Part shown: positions 5,972 to 11,428 of the stretch, piece by piece
Numbering within the stretch: the first letter of the stretch is position 1
Layout: every line of letters begins with the position of its first letter
DNA from: CAZYWA01 sp964650975 [NCBI: uncultured bacterium]
GTDB lineage: Bacteria; JADJOY01
Length of the DNA stretch: 11,428 nucleotides
Direction of reading: 5' to 3'
Assembly (NCBI GenBank): GCA_964650975.1
Contig: CAZYWA010000230.1
Span: 1-11,428 of the forward strand
Translations under genes and position numbers: made by a program
Notes under the pieces: model-generated
The model's input: only the letters and a program-made list of their open reading frames with translations
What the model was told of the DNA's origin: nothing
The model's database searches: none

Positions 5972-6985
5972 ATGGCCCAGCGCGCGCTCTTTCATCCCGA
6001 GGTCCTGCGTCAGAAGACCTTGGCGCTCCATCCGACCTACCAGGATTCCAGGATCCGGCTCGACGACGACGACCGTGCGGTGCTGCGCCGCGTGAACGGC
6101 CAGGCCACGGTCGGCACCGTGGGCGGCCTGACCCAGCTCCCCGAAGAGGTGATGATGCGCATCGTGCTGCGGCTGGTAGCGCGCCAGAAGCTGGTGTTCG
6201 CCGACGATCTCCCGTACTTCGACGAGACCGCGCTCTTGGCCGTGGTGCTCACCCGCGTCGAGGGGAAGCCGGCCGCGAAGACCCTTCGGCTCGACGAGAT
6301 CGACGAGACTTTGCTCGCCGCCGTGGACGGCAGCACCCGGGTTCGCGAGCTCGCCAAGCTGGTGCCGCTCGATCGGGAGCGGTTGCTCGCGAACGTGCTG
6401 CGGCTGCTCAACGCCGGGCTGGTGCGGGCGATGGATGCCGCGCAAGGAGCCCGCGCCGCGCGCCGTGCCGCCGATCCGGAGCTTGCGCTGCAGCGCTCGG
6501 AGCGTGTCGCGCCGCAGCCGGCGCCCGCCACCGAGAGCGACCAAGGCGAAACCGCCGCGCCACCGGCCCCGTCGTGGCTGAGTCGGTTGCGACGGCCGGT
6601 GGCGCCGCGCCACGCAGCGCTCGCGCTGATTGTGCTCGGCATCGCGGCCGCGCTGCGCGTCGCCACCGGCCTGGTGGGCGCTGTTGAGACTCGCGTGAGC
6701 GGTCAAGCGCTCACCGTGGACGGGCTCGCCGACGTGATCGCGCTCACCGAGATCCGGCTCACCGGCGGGCATCGGTGGACGGCGGTCGCGCGCTCGTCGT
6801 TTCGGTCGTTGCCCCGCGCAGACCGGGTGAAGGCGGCCCAGGAGCTGGTGAGCCGGGTTCGAGCCGGCGGCTATCGCGAGATCGTGGTCGACGACGAGAC
6901 CGGCGCACCGCTCTTTCACTACGAGAGCTCGGTGCTCACCATCGCCGATCGCGCGGCGAGCGACTCGGCCAGTCCCTCGCCCTGA
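5972..6985 (+). CDS. Tandem winged-helix-like, single-span membrane protein of unknown function
   Basis: No named family is recognised. In the 337-aa protein, residues 29-77 and 106-154 are an internal duplication 77 residues apart: LDDDDRAVLRRVNGQATV aligns with LDEIDETLLAAVDGSTRV, and both end in 'v..vLRLv...LV'. Each resembles the small winged-helix or PqqD-like fold seen in DUF4388-type proteins ('G..tv.el......v...l..L...glv'). An Ala/Pro/Glu-rich linker (157-205) and basic LSRLRRPV precede one membrane helix (about 214-236, HAALALIVLGIAAALRVATG). A C-terminal domain of about 100 residues ends in YREIVVDDETGAPLFHY and should be periplasmic. The layout is like ToxR-type membrane regulators, but DNA binding is not shown. 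The ATG at 5972 lacks an obvious Shine-Dalgarno sequence; the preceding bases are pyrimidine-rich (CTCCTCTCC). It stands alone, after a structured leader. Confidence 0.72.
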   Translation: MAQRALFHPEVLRQKTLALHPTYQDSRIRLDDDDRAVLRRVNGQATVGTVGGLTQLPEEVMMRIVLRLVARQKLVFADDLPYFDETALLAVVLTRVEGKPAAKTLRLDEIDETLLAAVDGSTRVRELAKLVPLDRERLLANVLRLLNAGLVRAMDAAQGARAARRAADPELALQRSERVAPQPAPATESDQGETAAPPAPSWLSRLRRPVAPRHAALALIVLGIAAALRVATGLVGAVETRVSGQALTVDGLADVIALTEIRLTGGHRWTAVARSSFRSLPRADRVKAAQELVSRVRAGGYREIVVDDETGAPLFHYESSVLTIADRAASDSASPSP

Positions 6986-6989
6986 GGGA
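6973..6989 (+). terminator. Hairpin overlapping the stop of the winged-helix/TM gene
   Basis: TCCCTC and GAGGGA flank GCCCT, a perfect 6-bp stem that includes the TGA stop. No T-tract follows. The 106-bp convergent gap to 7092 also has arms CTCGG (7002-7006) plus CTTCT (7024-7028) that could pair with AGAAGCCGAG (7047-7056). A terminator role for either is tentative; nothing else is visible in the gap. Confidence 0.28.
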
Positions 6990-7091
6990 ACCGCCACCCT
7001 CCTCGGCCGCCGCTGGGCACGCGCTTCTGCGCAGCGTCTGGCCTGGAGAAGCCGAGTGCTCGCGGCGGAACCACGACGTTCGGCTCGCGGG

Positions 7092-8900
7092 CTACGGTCC
7101 GACCAGACCGGTGGGGCGCCCGCGTCGCTCGGCCGAATACGGCGGGAGCGTGGAGAGGCGCGGGTCGTCGACGGGCCCGCCCATGGTGAAGTGATAGAGG
7201 GTCTGAAACTTCGTGTCACGCAGACCGAGCACGTCGTGGACGGCGTCGTCGAAGAAGCAGCCGATGCCGGTGCCGCGAATGCCGGCGGCTTCGGCCTCGA
7301 GGTAGAGGACCTGGCCGATCATTCCGGCTTCCCAGTGGAGCCGGCGATAGGTCCAGGCTCCTTGCTCGCGGAGGGTGTCCGAGAATTCGGCGATCATGCC
7401 GAGGCTGAAGACGCCGTCGCCGGCGATGTTCTGGCCGCAGCTCACCGACGTGGCGGTGGCGCGGCCGTCGGCCTCGTCGAGGAGCATGAGGGGAACATCG
7501 TCGGAGCCGCCTGGTGCGCGCTCCCAGCGGAAGGCAGGACGCATGGCGGCTCGAAGTGCTTCGGTGGCGGCTGGCTTGCGCGGCAGCACGTAGAGTCCGG
7601 GCGGCAGCTCGTCGACGCGATGAACGAAGAGGGCCAGGTGCACGCGCGCTTCCCAGGCGATCGTGTCCCACGGCGGCGCGATCCAGCCGGTGCCGTTCGC
7701 CGAAGGCATCACGCGAGAAAGGATTCGGTGGAAGGCGTCCCGAGAGATCCGGGTCTTCCCGTCGAGGTCCACGGCGCTGCGGCGTTGCATCGCGATCTGG
7801 CGAGACGTTGGACCGTCGTCCACTGGCGCGGTCGCCGCGTTCTGGGCAACCAAGCCCGGATTCGCGAGCGGCCTCGTCCGCGCCGCCGTCCGCGGCTTCA
7901 CCGCGGCGCCGGCGGTGACGTCGATCACGCTCCACTCGACGTGGTCGGGACTCAGCACGTTGGCGCGGCCCGACCAGACCGCGGTCGCACTGACGCCGTC
8001 GATCGCCTCGCGAGGAAGGTCGAGCGCAATCGTCTCGCCATCCGCTACGGCCGGAACCACCACGGCGAGCCCTTCCGGCTCCTCGCGCTCGGCTTCGTGG
8101 AACTCGTCCAACCGGTCGACGCCGAGCAAGCGCGCCACGTCCCCGTCGGCCAGATCCTCGAGCAGCACCAGCCGCCATCCGAGCATCGCGGCGGCCAGGC
8201 GAAGCGACGCCCACGCGTGTCCGGTGTCGTGATGACAGTAGCGATAGGCGCGCTCGCCGTATTTCCAGGCCTCGCGCCAGTGGATCGACGTGAGCCCGAC
8301 CAGGAACGAGCCGGATGGGAAGGTGCGCATGCACTGGTTCCAGGCGGCCGGATCCAGCCGCGCGCGGACCTCGATGGCGTGCTCGGCGGGAGCGTAGTGC
8401 CCCACGCACGCCGCGCCGGCGCCGAGGACGTCCGCGCCGGAGCCGCCATCCGGCGGACCCAGCACGACGTAGCCCTCGGTCGGGTGCAGGTTCCCGCTCG
8501 ACGGGTTGCAGCGGAGCGACCAGCGCGAGGCCTGGAATTCCTTCCACGCCGTGAGGCCCAGCGAAAGCTCGAAGAGCGCCGCCACTCCGGCCAGGTCGAA
8601 GGGACGCGGCGAAACCGCGGCCGGCTCGAATAGCCGTGCGTAAGGCGGCGTCCAATCGTGCTCGATGAAGGGCAGGAGCACCGCATCGGCGCCCGGGAAA
8701 CGGCGGAACGGATCGGGCTGGGTGTCCCAGTCGAGATACCCGGGACCGCGCGCGTAGCGATGCGCGTGATGCTTGGTGGTCTGGTGGTACGCCGCGACGA
8801 TCTCCTCCGGCGCCGGCGCCGGGCGATCTTCGCCCGCGGGTCGAGCGGCGCGCTCGGGGCGCGGTGCACGGGTTTGCCAGAGCTTTCGGAAGTCGATCAT
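7092..8900 (-). CDS. SagB-type/nitroreductase-family FMN oxidoreductase with two domains
   Basis: Predicted cytoplasmic FMN-dependent oxidoreductase of 602 aa; substrate unknown. It carries two nitroreductase-like halves. The first (about 30-330) has the SagB-type opening YHQTTKHHAHRYA (38-50), LDWDTQPDPFRRF, the FMN-contact motif RCNPSSGNLHPTEGY (130-144) and DTGHAWASLRLAAAMLGW (225-242). The second (about 365-585) has MQRRSAVDLDG (371-381), YRRLHWEAGMIGQVLYLEAEA (518-538, partial) and GIGCFFDDAVHDVLGL (545-560), which are the family's C-terminal marks. Single-domain SagB enzymes that oxidise thiazolines in RiPP maturation are about 200-300 aa, so this is the long two-half form. There is no YcaO cyclodehydratase or precursor peptide nearby, so a RiPP role is unsupported. 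The ATG at 8900 has GGAGAGG 8 bases upstream. It is transcribed divergently from yqgE, sharing a 96-bp promoter region. Confidence 0.88.
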   Translation of the reverse strand: MIDFRKLWQTRAPRPERAARPAGEDRPAPAPEEIVAAYHQTTKHHAHRYARGPGYLDWDTQPDPFRRFPGADAVLLPFIEHDWTPPYARLFEPAAVSPRPFDLAGVAALFELSLGLTAWKEFQASRWSLRCNPSSGNLHPTEGYVVLGPPDGGSGADVLGAGAACVGHYAPAEHAIEVRARLDPAAWNQCMRTFPSGSFLVGLTSIHWREAWKYGERAYRYCHHDTGHAWASLRLAAAMLGWRLVLLEDLADGDVARLLGVDRLDEFHEAEREEPEGLAVVVPAVADGETIALDLPREAIDGVSATAVWSGRANVLSPDHVEWSVIDVTAGAAVKPRTAARTRPLANPGLVAQNAATAPVDDGPTSRQIAMQRRSAVDLDGKTRISRDAFHRILSRVMPSANGTGWIAPPWDTIAWEARVHLALFVHRVDELPPGLYVLPRKPAATEALRAAMRPAFRWERAPGGSDDVPLMLLDEADGRATATSVSCGQNIAGDGVFSLGMIAEFSDTLREQGAWTYRRLHWEAGMIGQVLYLEAEAAGIRGTGIGCFFDDAVHDVLGLRDTKFQTLYHFTMGGPVDDPRLSTLPPYSAERRGRPTGLVGP

Positions 8901-8921
8901 TTACAGCGCCTCTCCAGCGGT

Positions 8922-8950
8922 TTCGCCGCACTCGAAGCGAGCCGTATACT
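8922..8950 (+). promoter_or_regulatory. Probable promoter of the yqgE-TMTC operon
   Basis: TATACT (8945-8950) is a good -10, 17 bases after TTCGCC (8922-8927), a weak -35. Transcription would start near 8957, giving a leader of about 40 bases. GTATAC is palindromic, so the same bases give TATACG on the minus strand, and the divergent SagB gene may use an overlapping promoter. Confidence 0.45.
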
Positions 8951-8962
8951 CCAGGCGTGAGC

Positions 8963-8982
8963 TCGGCAGATGTCGGCAGATG
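8963..8982 (+). repeat. Perfect 10-bp tandem direct repeat in the yqgE leader
   Basis: TCGGCAGATG occurs twice back to back. The copies end directly against the Shine-Dalgarno AAGGAGG (8983-8989). Ten bases is about one helical turn, which suits paired protein contacts. Each copy also supplies an ATG (8970 and 8980). The second opens a six-codon reading frame (MKEGPE) whose TGA (8998-9000) overlaps the yqgE ATG (8997). Confidence 0.6.
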
Positions 8983-8989
8983 AAGGAGG
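8983..8989 (+). promoter_or_regulatory. Ribosome binding site that fixes the yqgE start
   Basis: AAGGAGG, a near-perfect Shine-Dalgarno, ends 7 bases before the ATG at 8997. It lies inside the reading frame that would begin at the ATG at 8970, so the longer start is unlikely. Confidence 0.8.
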
Positions 8990-8996
8990 GCCCCGA

Positions 8997-9548
8997 ATGA
9001 CGAGCAGCTTCGCGCCCGGCTTGCTCATCGCAATGCCTCAGCTCCTGGACCCGAACTTCCATCGCGCGGTGGTGCTGGTGGTGGAGCACGGCAAGGAGGG
9101 CTCGTTCGGGTTGGTGATCAACCAGGTCTCGCCGCTCACCATGGGTGAGTTCACCAACGCGCAAAGCCTGAGCTATGGCGGCGATCCGTCGAAGCCGGTC
9201 ATGATCGGCGGACCGGTGAGCCGAGAGGTTGGCTGGATCTTGCATGGCAGCGAGCTCGAGTATGGCGATACCCACAAGGTGACCGAGGGCATCAGCATGA
9301 GCCGCTCGATGGTGGCGCTCAAGGACGTGTGCTCCAAGGGCAGCTCGGGGTTCCGGTTGTTCATGGGATACGCGGGCTGGGGACCCGGGCAGCTCGAGTC
9401 GGAGATCACGCAGGGCGCCTGGGTCACGACCGACGTCGATCCGAGCTTGGTGTTCGCCGACAACGCGTCGGCGGTGTGGGAAACGTCGCTGCGCAACATG
9501 GGCATCAATCCGATGGCCCTGGTGCCCGGCGGCTCGGCGATCAACTGA
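8997..9548 (+). CDS. yqgE: YqgE/AlgH family protein (UPF0301)
   Basis: Conserved cytoplasmic protein of 183 aa, the usual family length (about 185). Family signatures are FAPGLLIAMPQLLDPNFHRAV near the N-terminus (partial quote), VVLVVEHGKEGSFGLVINQ, and GGPVSREVGWILH and GYAGWGPGQLESEI further on. The biochemical role of the family is not settled: in Pseudomonas, AlgH is linked to alginate regulation, but most homologues are uncharacterised. The ATG at 8997 is chosen over 8970 because of the ideal Shine-Dalgarno and because family members begin just before 'L.PG.LIAMP'. The next gene starts only 4 bases after the stop, so the two are probably co-transcribed and translationally coupled. Confidence 0.95.
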   Translation: MTSSFAPGLLIAMPQLLDPNFHRAVVLVVEHGKEGSFGLVINQVSPLTMGEFTNAQSLSYGGDPSKPVMIGGPVSREVGWILHGSELEYGDTHKVTEGISMSRSMVALKDVCSKGSSGFRLFMGYAGWGPGQLESEITQGAWVTTDVDPSLVFADNASAVWETSLRNMGINPMALVPGGSAIN

Positions 9549-9552
9549 CCGC

Positions 9553-11262
9553 TTGAATTCGGCCGGAGCTCCCGAGGCTCGCGTCGGCGCGGCGCGGCTC
9601 TCGTGGCGGGCACGGGCGGCGGTGCTAGCCGCGGCGCTCGCGGTGAGCGCGCCGGTCTTCGGCGCGCCTCCGGTTTACGACGATCACGCGCTGGTCGAGC
9701 GCAATCCGCTCGCGCACGCACCCGTCCAGTGGCGTGCGATCTTCGCCACCGGGTACTGGTCAGGCTCGGGTATCCGCGAGGGAAACGAATACCGGCCCCT
9801 CACGATTCTCTCGTTCGCTGCGCTCGACCCGCTGGGAGTCGCGGGTCAGCGCGTTGCCAACGGCGTGCTTCACGCGCTGGCTGCCTGCCTGGCCGGAGAG
9901 GTGATCGCGCTGCTCTTCGTTTCGAGCTGGATCGGAGCGGCGGCCGGTCTCGCGTTCGCCGTGCATCCGGTGCACGCCGAGGTGCTGGGTTCGCTGGTCG
10001 GCCGCGGCGAGCTCTTGGCGGCCGGCCTCGGTTTCGGCGCGTGGTGGGCGCATCTCGCCCGCCGCCCGCGGCTCGCGGCGCTGGCCATGGGTGCGGCGTT
10101 TCTCGCGAAGGAAACGGCCATCGCGATCCCCGCACTGGTGTTGCTCGGCGATCTGGCCCGGGGCGCGTGGCGTGCGCGGTTTCCCGGGTGGCTGCGATTG
10201 CTCGTCGGCTTGGCGCTGGCGATGGCGGTCCGGACGGTGGCGGTCGGCGGCCTGACCGCGACCGAGGCGATCGACCCCAACGACAATCCGCTCGCAGCAT
10301 TGCCGGTCGAATCCCGGATGCTCTCGGCGCTGGCGTCGTTCGGCTCGGCGGCGCGGCTGGTGCTGGTGCCGGTGGGGCTCATGCCCGACCGCGTCACCGA
10401 AGCGACGATCGTGCGCGGTCTTTCGGATCCGCGCTGGATTCCGGGCCTGGCGATCGTACTGCTCGCACCCTGCTTGCTCGCCGCGGTCGCGTGCGGAAAG
10501 CCGCGAGCCGCGTCGTTCGCGCTGGCCGCCGGCGTCTTCGTGGTCGCTTACTTGCCGGTCTCGAATCTGATCTTCCCGGTCGGAACTCCGCTCGCCGAGC
10601 GGTTGCTCTACGTGCCTTCTCTGGGTGCTTGCCTCGCGCTCGCGACGGTCCTCGAGCGTTCACCGATCGCCGCGCGAGGCGTCGCGTCGCTGGTCGTGAT
10701 GGGAGTCCTCGCGGCCGGGTCGGTGGCGGCGATCTGGCCCTATCGAGACGAGCTGGTGCTGTGGCAGCGCGAGTACCGGCTGGCGCCGTCGAATCGCAAA
10801 GCACTGGTCAACCTGGCGAGCTCGCTCACCGAGCGGAAGCGCCTGGACGAGGCGGTGCTACTGCTGCGATCGGGCATCGCGCGCGATCCGACGCACGAGC
10901 CCTTTCATCACGCGCTCTCCGGCGCGCTCGCGGAGCAGGGCAAGACGGCGGAAGCGATCGCGGAGGCGCGCGAAGCCTTGCGCCTCGCTCCCACCGATCA
11001 CCAGGCCATGCTCGAGCTTGCGGGGCTGCTCTACGACACGGGAGACGAAGCGGAAGCGGAGCCGCTTTACCGCACCGTCGCCGGCGCCTTCCCTGGCGAC
11101 GGCGAGCCGTGGTGGTACCTGTCGCGGATCGCCGAGCACGCGGGCGACAGGGCGGGAGCCGCGGCCTCGATGCGCGAAGCCGCGATGCGCTACGGCGCTG
11201 GAAGCGAGTGGAGCCACCGCGCCGCGGCAGAGCTGGCTCGACTCGGATCCGCCGCGCGCTGA
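9553..11262 (+). CDS. TMTC-like GT-C membrane glycosyltransferase with C-terminal TPRs
   Basis: Polytopic membrane protein of 569 aa, probably transferring a sugar (mannose in the eukaryotic TMTC family) from a lipid-linked donor to protein on the outer face of the inner membrane. The GT-C part (about 20-400) has a first helix (AAVLAAALAVSAPVFG), then the acidic loop motif VYDDHALVERNP (41-52; Asp 43-44), EYRPLTILSFA (79-89), FAVHPVHAEVLGSLVGRGELL (135-155, partial), LAKETAIAIP (184-193), DNPLA (244-248) and PVGTPLAERLLYVPSLG (342-358). These match TMTC/DUF1736 proteins. Residues 411-550 hold about four TPR units (for example ALVNLASSLTERKRLDEAV and HHALSGALAEQGKTAEAI), which may bind the acceptor. 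The start TTG at 9553 is the only in-frame one near the yqgE stop; a GTG at 9622 would trim the tail before the first helix. It has a weak RBS, so it likely relies on coupling with yqgE. Confidence 0.85.
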   Translation: MNSAGAPEARVGAARLSWRARAAVLAAALAVSAPVFGAPPVYDDHALVERNPLAHAPVQWRAIFATGYWSGSGIREGNEYRPLTILSFAALDPLGVAGQRVANGVLHALAACLAGEVIALLFVSSWIGAAAGLAFAVHPVHAEVLGSLVGRGELLAAGLGFGAWWAHLARRPRLAALAMGAAFLAKETAIAIPALVLLGDLARGAWRARFPGWLRLLVGLALAMAVRTVAVGGLTATEAIDPNDNPLAALPVESRMLSALASFGSAARLVLVPVGLMPDRVTEATIVRGLSDPRWIPGLAIVLLAPCLLAAVACGKPRAASFALAAGVFVVAYLPVSNLIFPVGTPLAERLLYVPSLGACLALATVLERSPIAARGVASLVVMGVLAAGSVAAIWPYRDELVLWQREYRLAPSNRKALVNLASSLTERKRLDEAVLLLRSGIARDPTHEPFHHALSGALAEQGKTAEAIAEAREALRLAPTDHQAMLELAGLLYDTGDEAEAEPLYRTVAGAFPGDGEPWWYLSRIAEHAGDRAGAAASMREAAMRYGAGSEWSHRAAAELARLGSAAR

Positions 11263-11362
11263 TGGCCTCGTACCGGACCGAGGCGCGCGGTCGTCTCAGA
11301 ACGTGTGGACAAAATCGGATACCTGTCCGGAGCGCTTCGAACCGATCTCGTGCTGTTTGGAG

Positions 11363-11413
11363 GGACGCGGTCGCTCGCGTCCGCAGCGTCTGAACCAGGA
11401 TGGACGCCTGCGG
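11363..11413. repeat. Strong inverted repeats in the terminal intergenic region
   Basis: After the TMTC-like stop, 166 bases hold no convincing gene. A 43-codon frame starts at the overlapping TGATG (11262) but shows no family resemblance and has Arg-rich shadow-like content. GGACGCG and CGCGTCC flank GTCGCT (11363-11382, 7 bp). Overlapping it, CCGCAGCGTC (11381-11390) pairs with GACGCCTGCGG (11403-11413) over 10 bp with one bulged C and a 12-base loop. Upstream, GGACA and TGTCC (11307-11328) frame AAATCGGATACC. This could be a repeat element, a terminator or an RNA; the right edge cuts it. Confidence 0.4.
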
Positions 11414-11428
11414 CTGCGAGGGACCGCA

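Noticed and set aside
5782-5973. Minus-strand 63-codon frame in the divergent gap
   Set aside because: Arg-rich, no RBS, and coincident with stem-loop DNA; no support as a gene.
7056-8633. Plus-strand 525-codon frame opposite the SagB-type gene
   Set aside because: Antisense shadow; no recognisable domain and the minus-strand gene explains the region.
7092-8900. RiPP (thiazole/oxazole) cluster around the SagB-type gene
   Set aside because: No YcaO, ocin-ThiF, protease, transporter or precursor-like ORF in the flanks.
8970-8996. Longer yqgE start at 8970
   Set aside because: The ideal Shine-Dalgarno lies inside it and no RBS precedes it; family N-termini begin near the ATG at 8997.
9603-11393. 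Plus-strand 596-codon frame overlapping the TMTC-like gene and ending in the tail
   Set aside because: Arg-rich frame shift shadow of a gene with strong TMTC and TPR motifs.

Overview
The window is GC-rich (roughly 70% G+C by eye) bacterial chromosome. It carries a YqgE/AlgH protein, a CHX-type antiporter, a crotonyl-CoA carboxylase/reductase and a TMTC-like membrane glycosyltransferase with TPRs. Together these suggest a high-GC Gram-negative lineage, perhaps Myxococcota or an Eisenbacteria-like FCB relative. This placement is inference from gene content and codon bias; no rRNA or universal marker is present. I see no CRISPR array, phage gene, transposase, tRNA or rRNA. No gene-free stretch exceeds 300 bases.

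Layout. Bases 3-833 (+) hold the C-terminal part of a Gfo/Idh/MocA-like oxidoreductase, cut by the left edge. A 137-bp convergent gap (834-970) contains three perfect hairpins in 100 bp and looks like an intergenic repeat or bidirectional terminator. On the minus strand, 3700-971 is a two-gene operon: a membrane-anchored protein with an outer C-terminal domain, then a CPA2/CHX-type cation:proton antiporter with two UspA-like domains. Upstream of it, also on the minus strand, is a stand-alone crotonyl-CoA carboxylase/reductase (5038-3779) with its own probable promoter. Next is a small minus-strand protein (5734-5192) built almost wholly from about twelve repeats of roughly 14 residues. It is divergent from a plus-strand protein (5972-6985) with two winged-helix-like repeats, one membrane span and an outer domain. 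The 237 bp between them holds overlapping stem-loops.

The right third carries a double-domain SagB-type FMN oxidoreductase (8900-7092, minus). It is divergent from a plus-strand pair: a YqgE/AlgH protein (8997-9548) and, 4 nt later, a TMTC-like GT-C glycosyltransferase with C-terminal TPRs (9553-11262). The last 166 bases contain no convincing gene but have strong inverted repeats.

How the genes work together. Only two pairs look functionally or transcriptionally linked: the antiporter with its anchored partner, and yqgE with the TMTC-like gene. The others look like ordinary, separately transcribed chromosomal genes. I found no defence, RiPP or secretion system. The least explained items are the 14-residue-repeat protein, the winged-helix/TM protein with its structured leader, the antiporter partner, and the two hairpin-dense gaps.
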